Shown: positions 1 to 7,586 of the stretch, in pieces
Numbering within the stretch: the first letter of the stretch is position 1
Layout: every line of letters starts with the position of its first letter
Assembly (NCBI GenBank): GCA_021296375.1
Contig: JAGWAQ010000028.1
Coordinates: 1-16,582, forward strand
Source of the DNA: Alphaproteobacteria bacterium
GTDB taxonomy: Bacteria > Pseudomonadota > Alphaproteobacteria > Puniceispirillales > UBA1172
DNA length: 16,582 bases
Reading direction: 5' to 3'
Translations under genes and position numbers: made by a program
The notes under the pieces: model-generated
What the model was told of the DNA's origin: nothing
Databases searched by the model: none
Seen by the model: only the letters and a program-made list of their open reading frames with translations

Positions 1-363
1 GACCATGCCGATGGCCCGTGGTTTATCCCCCAGGGTTTCATGAACGGCATGGGGGGGCCGCCCGCGGAAAGCCTGCGCCTGGCGATGGTCGGCGCCCATT
101 CTTCGCCAGCCTTCCACAGCACTGATGTGGTGATGATCGACATCACCGACCGCAACCCCCTGAACGCCGGTTATTTTGCTCTTGATATGGGGGATCACCT
201 GCGCATCCGTCACCTCGAGCAGGTCACCCCGAACGGGTTTTGTGTCAAAATCGCGAAGGCCAATCAATCGGGCTATGAGAGCATGCTTGAGGCTGATATT
301 TTGCTGGGGCGGATCATTTTTCACGCCCAGATGTTCCCCACCTTCCCGCAGGCAACGCCATGA
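1..363 (+). CDS. S24/LexA-fold regulator, C-terminal part (5' end outside window)
   Basis: The open frame runs in from the left edge without a stop, so the start and any N-terminal DNA-binding domain lie outside the window; the ATG at 40 is probably internal. The visible part resembles the C-terminal domain of S24-type phage-repressor/LexA proteins. It has a hydrophobic strand leading to G-A-H-S-S-P (codons 91-108), a D-V-V-M-I-D strand, G-Y-F-A-L, L-R-I-R-H-L-E, and a closing G-R-I-I-F. In active members the first block is G-D-S-M-x-P with the catalytic Ser, and the later one carries a Lys (V-K-R-L). Here the Ser column reads His (97-99) and the Lys column reads Arg (208-210). The protein may therefore keep the dimerisation fold without self-cleavage; that is inference. 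It ends in an ATGA overlap with the next gene, so the two are probably cotranslated. Family assignment is by motif memory only. Confidence 0.6.
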   Translation, partial: DHADGPWFIPQGFMNGMGGPPAESLRLAMVGAHSSPAFHSTDVVMIDITDRNPLNAGYFALDMGDHLRIRHLEQVTPNGFCVKIAKANQSGYESMLEADILLGRIIFHAQMFPTFPQATP

Positions 364-614
364 TCAAACGCTCAATGACAATCCATGGTCACCGCACCTC
401 GATTTCCCTTGAACAGCCGTTTTGGGATTGCCTGGCTGAAATGGCGGAAGCGCGGCAGATCTCCCTGGCGGGTTTGGTGGCGGAAATTGACACCTCCCGC
501 ACCGAAACCCTGATGAAAGGGTCAGCCACGGGCGGACTGTCCAGCGTGATCCGTGTTTACATCCTGAATTGGGCGCTTTCGGGACGTCTGAAAAAGACCG
601 ATTTAAGTCGTTAA
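360..614 (+). CDS. ribbon-helix-helix (RHH_4-type) small protein
   Basis: This is an 84-residue protein whose ATG overlaps the upstream TGA as ATGA, a classic translational coupling. Most of its length matches what I know of the alphaproteobacterial RHH_4 family. A short basic strand (K-R-S-M-T-I-H-G-H-R-T-S-I-S-L-E) is followed by a helix with a conserved F-W (residues 21-22). Next comes a second helix with S-L-A-G-L-V-A-E-I-D, and a C-terminal L-S-S-V-I-R-V-Y-I-L-N helix. RHH proteins bind DNA as dimers through the N-terminal strand, but the target of this family is unknown to me. Coupling to an S24-fold protein suggests a joint regulatory role. It is a chromosomal singleton type, not obviously an antitoxin: no toxin-like gene follows it. 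Confidence 0.8.
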   Translation: MIKRSMTIHGHRTSISLEQPFWDCLAEMAEARQISLAGLVAEIDTSRTETLMKGSATGGLSSVIRVYILNWALSGRLKKTDLSR

Positions 615-717
615 TACCAATGTTTTGCCTCGCCACCGACCTAATCTTGAAACATAATATGGGCCATGCAATCAACACCCCAAGCAATCAACGCCATAGC
701 CGACAGCCCCCATCAGG

Positions 718-1449
718 ATGAGCATCACCATGCGACTAGGTATACTACAGGCAGGAGAGATTAACCCGGAAATGAAAGCGGGGCTGCCCAGCTATCGCGA
801 TATGTATGACGCGTTATTCAGCTCCCCTGATGTCGAGCTGACCTATTTCCAGGTCATGACCAATGAATTTCCTGACAGCGTCACCGCCTGCGACGCCTAT
901 ATCGTGACCGGCTCCCCCGCCGGGGTTTATGATGAATTTGACTGGATTCCCGCCCTGATGGATTTCATTCGCGACGCCTATAACGCGGGCCAGCAGTTGG
1001 TGGGGATTTGCTTTGGCCATCAGGTGATCGCCGAAGCCCTCGGCGGCAAGGCGGAGAAATCCGATAAAGGCTGGGGTGTTGGCGTCCGCACCGTCGCCAT
1101 CAATGATCACGGCGGCCTTATCCCCAAAGATCATGACGACATCAGCCTTCTTTACATGCATCAGGATCAGGTGGTGGAAACGCCGCCCGGCGCAGAGGTG
1201 CTGGCGGGGGATAGTTTCTGCCCCATTGCCGCCTACAAGATTGGCGAGCAAGTGCTGTGCATGCAAGGCCATCCCGAGTTTACCCCCGAGGTGATTGCCG
1301 GCATTCTTGATTTTCGCCGTGACGTCATTGGCGATGACCGTGTCCGGCAAGGCCACGACAGCCTGAAGACACCGCATCAAGGCAAGGATGTCGGGCAATG
1401 GTTCAAGACCTTCTTTCATTCCAATAAATTCTTTTCAACTCATTCGTGA
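718..1449 (+). CDS. class I glutamine amidotransferase-like protein
   Basis: This 243-residue protein is a stand-alone class I (triad) glutamine amidotransferase of the GMP-synthase-domain-like group. The catalytic Cys98 sits in G-I-C-F-G-H-Q, and His185/Glu187 in Q-G-H-P-E-F, so the glutaminase triad is complete. T-G-S-P-A-G-V (64-70) forms the oxyanion-loop strand. There is no synthetase domain, so the acceptor of the ammonia is unknown. Relatives of this COG0518-like group act as amidotransferases or as gamma-glutamyl hydrolases, and the sequence alone does not decide. The start may be ATG 718 or ATG 730: the AGGA at 715-718 sits 11 nt before ATG 730, and a protein starting M-R-L-G-I-L-Q-A-G looks more typical of the fold. 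The hyuA-like gene follows after 21 nt on the same strand, so they are probably cotranscribed. Confidence 0.85.
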   Translation: MSITMRLGILQAGEINPEMKAGLPSYRDMYDALFSSPDVELTYFQVMTNEFPDSVTACDAYIVTGSPAGVYDEFDWIPALMDFIRDAYNAGQQLVGICFGHQVIAEALGGKAEKSDKGWGVGVRTVAINDHGGLIPKDHDDISLLYMHQDQVVETPPGAEVLAGDSFCPIAAYKIGEQVLCMQGHPEFTPEVIAGILDFRRDVIGDDRVRQGHDSLKTPHQGKDVGQWFKTFFHSNKFFSTHS

Positions 1450-1470
1450 TCGTTCAGGGCATTTCAGCAC

Positions 1471-3069
1471 ATGCGTTATATTATTGGGTTAGACACTGGC
1501 GGCACCTTCACCGACGCCGCGATTATTGATGCCGATAGCGGCGCCTTGATGGCCAAAGCCAAATCCCCCACCACCCGTCATGACCTGTCGATAGGCCTTG
1601 GCAAAGCTATTCACGCCGTGGTCGATGCCCTCGGCCATGACAAGCGCCAGCATATCGAGCGCGTCTGCCTGTCCACCACCCTTGCCACCAATGCCGTGGT
1701 GGAAGGCATGGGGGGGCGTGTTGGCCTCGTCATGATCGGTTTTGAGCCGTCCGCCCTTGAGCGCAACAACCTGGGCAAGGTGGTGGGGGATGATCCCGTC
1801 GCGTTTATCGCCGGCGGCCATAAATCTGACGCCAAACCGCAAGCGGCGCTTGATATCCCTGCTCTTGATGCCTTTGTCGCGGCCCATGGCAATGACATCA
1901 GCGCGATCGCCATCGCCGGTCATTTCGCTGTCCGCAACCCTGAACATGAGCTGGCGGCACGGGAACACCTGCGGCAAGCCACCGGCCTGCCCATCACCTG
2001 CAGTCATGAATTGTCCTCGTCGCTGGGGGGGCCCAAACGCGCGCTTACCGCGCTCCTGAACGCCCGCCTGATTGATCTGCTCGACCGCCAGATTGCCGCC
2101 ACCAGCGGCATTATCGCAGAGGCTGAACTGTCGGCAGACCTGATGGTGGTGAAAGGCGATGGCTCCTTGCTGAGTGCAGATTTCGCCCGTTTGCGTCCAG
2201 TTGAAACGATTCTTTCCGGCCCTGCCGCCAGTCTTTCCGGCGCCGCCCATTTGGTCGGGCATAAAGACGCGCTGGTGGCGGATATCGGCGGCACCACCAC
2301 AGATATCGCGATCCTTGAAGACGGCTACCCCCGGCTGTCCCCCAATGGCGCCACCATCGGGGGATGGTCCACCATGGTGGAAGCGGCGGATATCCGCACC
2401 GGTGGTCTTGGCGGCGACAGTGAAACCCGCTTGATTGATCGCGGTGTTGTCGGCGGCGTGTTGCTGGGGCCTCGGCGGGTGATCCCGATATCATCCATGG
2501 CAAGCGGCAACGACAAGGTGCTGGGCTGGCTGGATGAACAATTGCTGAACCCTGTGCCAAGCGCCACGGATGCGCGGTTCGTGGTGCCGCTTTTTGAAGG
2601 TGAGCCGCCAGCCTGGCTTACACGTTCGGAATCCAGAATGGCCGTCATCTGCCGTGACAAAGGCCCGCAACCGATCGCTGAACTGGCGGAAACCCGTCTT
2701 GCTCTTGGCGCGATTGATCGGCTTGTGTCGCGCGGGCTGCTGGCCATTTCCGCCTTCACCCCTACCGATGCCGCCTTGATCCTTGGTAAATTTGACGGCT
2801 ATGACAAGGACGCGGCCTTGAAAGGCGCGGAATTGATGGCGCGTCAGCGTACCGGTGGCGGTGTCGCCCAGGCCACCGATGCCCTTCATTTCGCCCGTAT
2901 GGTGATGGAACGCCTGACCGTCCAAACCTCGCTTGCCCTGCTGGACAGTGCCTTTGCCCATGAAGGCATGGGGGAGAACACCGCCAGCAAAAACGCGGTC
3001 GTGGAAAAGCTCATCATCGATGCCAGCAAAGCTGTTCACCGTGGTGAGGAACAACAGGCGAATGGGTAA
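1471..3069 (+). CDS. hydantoinase/oxoprolinase subunit A-like, main part (frame breaks at 3' end)
   Basis: The 532 codons before TAA 3067-3069 encode the bulk of a HyuA/N-methylhydantoinase A-type ATPase. The N-terminal phosphate-binding motif D-T-G-G-T-F-T-D (residues 8-15) and the second A-D-I-G-G-T-T-T-D (about 270-278) are the paired actin-like ATP-binding signatures of this family. S-T-T-L-A-T-N-A-V-V-E-G near residue 69 is also family-typical. Members hydrolyse ATP to open cyclic amides such as hydantoins or 5-oxoproline, or to carboxylate ketones; the substrate here cannot be read from sequence. No HyuB partner is present in the window. The family is usually about 650-690 residues long. 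The missing C-terminal portion is encoded just downstream in another frame (to 3500), so this gene carries a one-base frame lesion or a sequencing error. The glutamine amidotransferase gene lies 21 nt upstream. Confidence 0.85.
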   Translation: MRYIIGLDTGGTFTDAAIIDADSGALMAKAKSPTTRHDLSIGLGKAIHAVVDALGHDKRQHIERVCLSTTLATNAVVEGMGGRVGLVMIGFEPSALERNNLGKVVGDDPVAFIAGGHKSDAKPQAALDIPALDAFVAAHGNDISAIAIAGHFAVRNPEHELAAREHLRQATGLPITCSHELSSSLGGPKRALTALLNARLIDLLDRQIAATSGIIAEAELSADLMVVKGDGSLLSADFARLRPVETILSGPAASLSGAAHLVGHKDALVADIGGTTTDIAILEDGYPRLSPNGATIGGWSTMVEAADIRTGGLGGDSETRLIDRGVVGGVLLGPRRVIPISSMASGNDKVLGWLDEQLLNPVPSATDARFVVPLFEGEPPAWLTRSESRMAVICRDKGPQPIAELAETRLALGAIDRLVSRGLLAISAFTPTDAALILGKFDGYDKDAALKGAELMARQRTGGGVAQATDALHFARMVMERLTVQTSLALLDSAFAHEGMGENTASKNAVVEKLIIDASKAVHRGEEQQANG

Positions 3070-3500
3070 TCTCGACCTCCATCAAACTGGAAAAGCCGCT
3101 GGTTGCCCTCGGGGCTTCCGCCGCCTGCCATTACCCGGAAATCGCCGCCGCCATGGGGGCTGAACTGATCGTCCCTGAAGACGCTGATGTTGCTGGTGCT
3201 GTTGGTGCCGCCGCCGGGTCAATCCGCCAACGCTCCACCATCACCGTGACGCAACCAAGCGATGGCATCTTCCGGGTGCATCTGCTTAATGGCCCGATCG
3301 ATTTCAACTCGATGGACGCCGCCCTCAAACATGCCGAGGATACCGCCTGCGACGACGCCAAGGCCAAAGCCGAAGCCGCCGGCGCCCGCGGGATTGTGCT
3401 GTCATCCATGCGTGATGTGAATATTGTTCAACTGCCCGGGGACAAGGAATTGTTCATCGAAGCGGCCATCCATGGCATGGCCACCGGCACGTTGCGATAA
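3048..3500 (+). pseudogene. displaced C-terminal segment of the HyuA-like gene
   Basis: Reading the frame that starts at 3048 gives W-V-I-S-T-S-I-K-L-E-K-P-L-V-A-L-G-A-S-A from 3063, then H-Y-P-E-I-A and L-I-V-P-E-D-A-D-V-A-G-A-V-G-A-A-A-G. This is the expected end of HyuA-type ATPases (P-L-V-x-L-G-A, then a V-P-x-x-A-x-V-A-N-A-x-G-A motif), followed by a C-terminal domain ending at TAA 3498-3500. One extra base near the G run at 3064-3066 would join it to the upstream frame and give about 676 residues, the normal family length. No good start codon or ribosome site precedes it, and the first ATG (3153) falls inside conserved sequence. Independent expression is therefore unlikely. Either the gene is a recent pseudogene or the base call is wrong. 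Confidence 0.8.
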
Positions 3501-3572
3501 ACAGCCACCACCATCCCAAGGTGGCCTTCCCAAAAAAGTGATGGACCCCAACAAGTGGTCGATTTAAGAAAG

Positions 3573-3649
3573 TGGTAGGCCTGGCCGGACTCGAACCGAC
3601 AACAACACCGTTATGAGCGGTGCGTTCTAACCAATTGAACTACAGGCCC
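3573..3649 (-). tRNA. tRNA with anticodon CAT, probably tRNA-Ile2 (alternatively elongator Met)
   Basis: The 77-nt gene folds as a full cloverleaf on the minus strand. The acceptor arm is GGGCCTG with CAGGCCT, including a G1-U72 wobble. The D stem is GTTC/GAAC, the anticodon stem CACCG/CGGTG around loop CTCATAA, and the T stem GTCGG/CCGGC around TTCGAGT. The CCA end is encoded. It is not the initiator: it lacks the three G-C pairs of the initiator anticodon stem and has a paired 1-72 position. The acceptor sequence resembles alphaproteobacterial tRNA-Ile(GAT), and a CAT tRNA next to rpoD is often the Ile2 type, whose C34 is converted to lysidine by TilS. The Ile2 versus Met choice is inference. 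It lies 15 nt after the rpoD stop and is probably cut from the same transcript. Confidence 0.93.
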
Positions 3650-3668
3650 TGAATACCCTTATATTCAG
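3649..3668 (-). other. hairpin linking the rpoD stop to the tRNA 5' end
   Basis: A perfect 7-bp inverted repeat (CTGAATA / TATTCAG, 6-nt loop) covers the rpoD stop codon (3665-3667), the whole rpoD-tRNA spacer and the first nucleotide of the tRNA. There is no U tract, so it is not an intrinsic terminator. A processing site or a cap protecting the rpoD mRNA 3' end is possible; its function is inference. Confidence 0.5.
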
Positions 3669-5698
3669 CTTTCAAGGAAGCTGCGCAATTTGCGAGACCG
3701 TGACGGATGCTTGAGCTTGCGCAGAGCCTTGGCTTCAATCTGGCGAATCCGTTCACGGGTAACGCTGAACTGCTGGCCAACCTCTTCAAGCGTGTGGTCC
3801 GTGTTCATGCCGATCCCGAACCGCATCCGCAGCACCCGTTCTTCACGCGCCGTCAGGCTGGCCAGAACACGGGTGGTGGTTTCCCGCAGATTGGAATGAA
3901 TAGCCGCGTCAAGCGGCTGAACCGCGTTCTTGTCTTCGATGAAGTCACCAAGGTGGCTGTCTTCTTCATCCCCCACCGGGGTTTCAAGACTAATCGGTTC
4001 TTTGGCGATCTTCAGCACCTTGCGGACTTTATCAATCGGCATGGACAGCTTTTCCGCCAGCTCTTCCGGGGTCGGCTCACGGCCAATCTCATGGAGCATG
4101 TGACGTGATGTCCGCACCAGTTTATTGATGGTTTCGATCATATGCACGGGAATACGGATGGTGCGCGCCTGATCAGCAATAGAACGGGTGATGGCCTGAC
4201 GAATCCACCATGTCGCGTAGGTCGAGAATTTATAGCCGCGGCGGTATTCAAATTTATCCACGGCTTTCATCAGCCCGATGTTGCCTTCCTGAATAAGATC
4301 AAGGAACTGCAACCCGCGATTGGTGTATTTCTTGGCGATGGAGATCACCAGACGAAGGTTGGCTTCGACCATTTCTTTCTTGGCACGCGAGGCTTCACGT
4401 TCCCCGCGCTGGATCACCTGCACCAGCTCTTTGAATTCCGTCACCGTCATGCCCACTTCAGACATATAGCGGATGATCTCGGCGCGAATATCGGCAATTT
4501 CATCAGCATGTTTGGTCTTCAGCTTTTCCCAGGCTTTGGTGCTGGCGTCTTCGCTTGGCCATTGCGTCAGCAGTTCCTGCCCCGCCCAATGCTGGAGAAA
4601 CTGCGGGCGTTTGATGCCGGATTTTTCCGCCAGGCGCAGGAGTTTGCCTTCCTGCTGGGACAAGCGGCGATTGAGATCAAACAACTGGTCCATCAGCTCT
4701 TCGATGCGGCCAATGTTAAGCAACACCCCATCCATATGTTCAATCAGCTCGATCCGCAGCTCTTGATAGCGGGTTTCGGTCTTGGCGGAAGGTTGACTGC
4801 CGCGCTTGATCGTGGAAAGGCGGCGGTCACGGAGCGTGGACAGCTCTTTATAGGTCACCATCACCTGATCAATCTTGGCAATGACATCTTCGCGCACGGC
4901 ATCTTCCATGGCGGAAAGCGACATGCTCAGGTCATCACCATCACCGGCATTCTTATCGGCATCAGCGGTGCTTTCGCCTTTGCTTTCACCCTCAGCGTTT
5001 TCGCCTTCGGTGTTTTCCGCATCGTCCTCGTCATCCTCGTCTTCCTCGACTTCCGACGCGCCTTCCAGGAGGTCGCCTGAGCCAAATACGCCGGGCAAGC
5101 CGGGGTCATTATTCAGGTTCGGGTCAGCGTTGGCGCGGGTGTAGGTGGCGTCAAGGTCGATCAAATCCCGCAACAGCACATCACCGGTGTCGATCTGGTC
5201 GCGCCAGCGCATCAGCGCCCGGATGGTGAGCGGGGATTCGCAAATCCCCCCCAACAGCAGCTCACGGCCAGCCTCGATCCGTTTGGCAATCGCAATCTCG
5301 CCTTCGCGGGTCAGAAGTTCAACACTGCCCATTTCGCGCAGGTACATCCGCACCGGGTCATCGGAGCCGCGGGAATCATCCGAAAGATTGCCGGAATTCT
5401 TCTCGCCCTCTTCCGCCGCCTCGTCTTCAGCATCATCGGCGTCAGCGTTATCGACAACATTGACCCCCATGCTGTTGAGTTCAGCCATGACGTCTTCGAT
5501 CTGCTCTGAGGTCAATTCGCCCTGCGGCAGGGCCTTGTTCAGCTCATCATGGGTGACGAACCCCCGCTGTTTGCCTTTGGCTTTCAGCGCTTTGATGGCC
5601 TCTGAACTGACATCAATGGCGACGCTGTCCTGAACCTGATCGTTCGCAGCTTCAGCCGAGGCGTTATCTGATTGTTTCTTTTGCGATTTTTGTGCCAT
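3665..5698 (-). CDS. rpoD: RNA polymerase housekeeping sigma factor (sigma-70)
   Basis: The 677-residue protein is a primary sigma factor that directs core RNA polymerase to most promoters. Region 1.1 spans about residues 28-85 and region 1.2 about 113-147 (D-D-P-V-R-M-Y-L-R-E-M-G). A long non-conserved region follows, with a very acidic tract at about 216-256. Region 2 (about 444-515) has the core-binding D-L-I-Q-E-G-N-I-G-L-M-K-A-V and the -10-recognising Y-K-F-S-T-Y-A-T-W-W-I-R-Q-A-I. Region 3 is about 520-600. Region 4 ends with the -35-binding helix-turn-helix and T-R-E-R-I-R-Q-I-E. Region 1.1 plus full regions 2-4 mark the essential group 1 sigma, not an alternative factor. Its ATG is 2 nt after the dnaG stop, so the two are one transcript, and G-G-G-T-T-A-A upstream is only a weak ribosome site, suggesting coupling. 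Confidence 0.98.
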   Translation of the reverse strand: MAQKSQKKQSDNASAEAANDQVQDSVAIDVSSEAIKALKAKGKQRGFVTHDELNKALPQGELTSEQIEDVMAELNSMGVNVVDNADADDAEDEAAEEGEKNSGNLSDDSRGSDDPVRMYLREMGSVELLTREGEIAIAKRIEAGRELLLGGICESPLTIRALMRWRDQIDTGDVLLRDLIDLDATYTRANADPNLNNDPGLPGVFGSGDLLEGASEVEEDEDDEDDAENTEGENAEGESKGESTADADKNAGDGDDLSMSLSAMEDAVREDVIAKIDQVMVTYKELSTLRDRRLSTIKRGSQPSAKTETRYQELRIELIEHMDGVLLNIGRIEELMDQLFDLNRRLSQQEGKLLRLAEKSGIKRPQFLQHWAGQELLTQWPSEDASTKAWEKLKTKHADEIADIRAEIIRYMSEVGMTVTEFKELVQVIQRGEREASRAKKEMVEANLRLVISIAKKYTNRGLQFLDLIQEGNIGLMKAVDKFEYRRGYKFSTYATWWIRQAITRSIADQARTIRIPVHMIETINKLVRTSRHMLHEIGREPTPEELAEKLSMPIDKVRKVLKIAKEPISLETPVGDEEDSHLGDFIEDKNAVQPLDAAIHSNLRETTTRVLASLTAREERVLRMRFGIGMNTDHTLEEVGQQFSVTRERIRQIEAKALRKLKHPSRSRKLRSFLES

Positions 5699-5700
5699 TC

Positions 5701-7410
5701 TTAACCCATCATATCTGAATTTGGCCGCTTCAACCTTGGTTTCACTGCTTTTTGCCGCGTTTCCAGCTTTATCACTTCTGACAGCCTGAGCCGCGCTTGT
5801 TCCACACCAAGGGAAACTGGATCAAAACGTATGCGTGCTTCCATCCCCTTGAGTAGAGCTACCCCTTTGATATTTTTATATCCATATTCGTTGAGATGGT
5901 GCCGAAACCCATCATCATCAAGATCCGAACGAATCGAAACTATGTTTATAACAGTTTGACGAAGTTTTTCCATCTTTTCGTCATGAAATCTCAACAAACT
6001 GATTTGTTCATAAAAATCATGCACCAGTGACGGGTGGTCAATCAGCAACGCCATGATCACCCGTGACCGTGCGTCCTGCTGAACATTGGGCCGTTCGGTT
6101 GAATTGTAGCGCAGCGAAGTGTAGCGCCCGCCATAGCGTTCTTCCCGCACCGCTTGACGCATGGCGGAAATCCGCCGCTCGACTTCATCGCCGATGGACG
6201 CCCGCATCTGGCCATTGGTGATCTGCTTCAGATGGCCCCGAATATCCTGCCAGAACGCCGCCCGTTGCGACACGTCATCAAGCTGGTAGCCTGCCGCCAG
6301 CCCGTCCCACAACCCGTCCATCCAGGATACGGTGGAATTCAGCAAGGCGGAAAACGCGTCATTGCCCTGGGCCTTGATCAAGTCATCAGGGTCGACCCCC
6401 GGCGGCAGCATTGCCAACCGCAAGGTTTTGCCCGGCTCCAGCAAGGGGATCGAGCGAATCAAGGCTTTCAGGGCCGCCGCCTTGCCCGCCGCGTCGCCGT
6501 CAAAACACAGGATCGGCTGGTCATCCATTCGCCACAACAGTTTGATCTGCTCTTCGGTCAGGGCCGTGCCAAGCGGCGCCACCGCCGCCGCCAGCCCCGA
6601 TTGATGAACCGCGATGACATCCATATAGCCTTCACAGACCACCAGCGGCAGGCCTTGCCGCACCGCCACCCGCGCCAGCGCCATGCCATAGAGCACCTGC
6701 TTTTTCTGGAAGATCGGGCTTTCGGCGGAATTCAGGTATTTCGGCTGCTGGTCATCGCTCAACGCGCGGGCGCCAAAGGCGATCACCTGGCCGCGATTAT
6801 CGGTGATAGGGAACATCAACCGATGGCGGAACATTTCATAACGGCTTTGGTCACGGTCGGAAATCCGCATCATGCCGCTTTCGATAATCTCATCAGGTTT
6901 ATGGCCAAATCGCCCAAGGGCTTCCGCCAGGCCAGACCGTGGCGCAAACCCCAGGCGGAAGGTTTCGACCGCCGACTGGTCAATGCCGCGTTTTTTCAGA
7001 TACGCCGCCGCCGGGTTATCCCCCGCCATCAGGGCCGATTGGAACTGCCGTGCCGACTGGTCAAGAATATCGAGGCTTTTCTTGCGCTTTTCCGTGACTT
7101 CCGGGTCCTGTGGGGTGGATTGGGGAACGTCCATCCCTGCCAGATCCGCCAGGTTACGGACAGCATCCATGAACCCCAGCCCTTCCTTTTCGCGCAGAAA
7201 GGAAATCGCATCCCCGCTCACCCCGCAACCAAAGCAATGGTAATAGCCGTCATCTTCGCTGACATGAAAGGACGGGGTTTTTTCATTGTGAAACGGGCAT
7301 AGCCCGATAAACCGATTGCCACGTTTGGTCAATTTGACATGCCGACCAATAACACCGGACAAGCTGGAACGGCGGCGCAGTTCATCCATAAAATGTTGTG
7401 GCAACGCCAT
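5701..7410 (-). CDS. dnaG: DNA primase
   Basis: This is the primase that makes RNA primers for replication with DnaB helicase. Numbering from an ATG at 7416, the N-terminal CHC2 zinc ribbon has Cys40, His43, Cys61 and Cys64. The TOPRIM core has E-G-Y-M-D (262-266) and the metal-binding D-G-D-A-A-G (306-311), with P-L-G-T-A-L between them. The C-terminal part (about 430-571) is divergent, as usual for the helicase-binding domain. I prefer ATG 7410 as the start: GGAGG at 7419-7423 is 8 nt from it but only 2 nt from ATG 7416, and M-A-L-P-Q-H-F is a typical beginning. It sits between yqeY and rpoD, the alphaproteobacterial form of the macromolecular-synthesis operon. Confidence 0.97.
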   Translation of the reverse strand: MALPQHFMDELRRRSSLSGVIGRHVKLTKRGNRFIGLCPFHNEKTPSFHVSEDDGYYHCFGCGVSGDAISFLREKEGLGFMDAVRNLADLAGMDVPQSTPQDPEVTEKRKKSLDILDQSARQFQSALMAGDNPAAAYLKKRGIDQSAVETFRLGFAPRSGLAEALGRFGHKPDEIIESGMMRISDRDQSRYEMFRHRLMFPITDNRGQVIAFGARALSDDQQPKYLNSAESPIFQKKQVLYGMALARVAVRQGLPLVVCEGYMDVIAVHQSGLAAAVAPLGTALTEEQIKLLWRMDDQPILCFDGDAAGKAAALKALIRSIPLLEPGKTLRLAMLPPGVDPDDLIKAQGNDAFSALLNSTVSWMDGLWDGLAAGYQLDDVSQRAAFWQDIRGHLKQITNGQMRASIGDEVERRISAMRQAVREERYGGRYTSLRYNSTERPNVQQDARSRVIMALLIDHPSLVHDFYEQISLLRFHDEKMEKLRQTVINIVSIRSDLDDDGFRHHLNEYGYKNIKGVALLKGMEARIRFDPVSLGVEQARLRLSEVIKLETRQKAVKPRLKRPNSDMMG

Positions 7411-7447
7411 CAGCATGCCCTCCGGGCGATCTCGCGGTCAGTCTCGT

Positions 7448-7476
7448 ATTATGACATAAACACCAGCGTGTGAAAG
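7448..7476 (-). promoter_or_regulatory. candidate promoter for dnaG-rpoD-tRNA
   Basis: On the minus strand a CATAAT -10 (7448-7453, 5 of 6 consensus) is preceded by CTTTCA (7471-7476, 3 of 6) at exactly 17 bp. Transcription would start about 30 nt before the dnaG start. It would let dnaG-rpoD be expressed apart from yqeY. The assignment is from consensus matching only. Confidence 0.4.
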
Positions 7477-7557
7477 CGCAGAAACAGGTTTCCCAAGCGC
7501 TCCCCTCACCCGCGGGCCTCCCCCCACGGGCTTTAAGGAAGGTTTGCCCAATCTGCA

Positions 7558-7586
7558 GGTGTTATTCGCCGGGGGTGTTATTCGCC
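7558..7586. repeat. 13-bp direct repeat, 16-bp period, over the yqeY stop
   Basis: GGTGTTATTCGCC occurs at 7558-7570 and again at 7574-7586 on the plus strand. The right copy contains the last codons and stop (7578-7580) of yqeY; the left copy lies just beyond the stop. The 16-nt offset puts the second stop in a different frame, so it is not a backup stop. It looks like a small tandem duplication. Confidence 0.7.

Noticed and set aside
216..256. Acidic low-complexity stretch of RpoD (residues 216-256 of the protein) as an inserted domain
   Set aside because: The non-conserved region between sigma regions 1.2 and 2 is commonly long and acidic in primary sigma factors. The coordinates given here are residues, and the DNA lies at about 4931-5053.
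653..658. CATAAT as a -10 element for the amidotransferase-hyuA genes
   Set aside because: The only -35-like sequence (TTGCCT, 625-630) is 22 bp away, too far for a standard promoter. The 103-nt gap between 614 and 718 shows nothing else I can support.
3040..3075. Programmed -1 frameshifting in the HyuA-like gene
   Set aside because: There is no X-XXY-YYZ heptamer in the overlap and no obvious downstream stem-loop at the right distance, and the family is not known for recoding.
3504..3572. Possible terminator between the HyuA-like gene and the tRNA (GCCACC / GGTGGC at 3504-3525)
   Set aside because: The stem is 6 bp with a 10-nt loop and no T run on the plus strand. The minus-strand T run at 3535-3540 is not preceded by a good stem.
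4142..5080. 312-residue plus-strand open frame opposite rpoD
   Set aside because: It lies wholly antisense to a certain sigma-70 gene, and its composition is that of a reverse-strand shadow with no recognisable domain.
6154..7302. 382-residue plus-strand open frame opposite dnaG
   Set aside because: It is antisense to primase, rich in His/Arg/Gln as expected of a shadow of a GC-rich gene, and has no motif or ribosome site.
7509..7535. GC-rich inverted repeat (CCCG ... CGGG) after yqeY as a terminator
   Set aside because: The arms are short, the loop is long and G-rich, and no T run follows on either strand.
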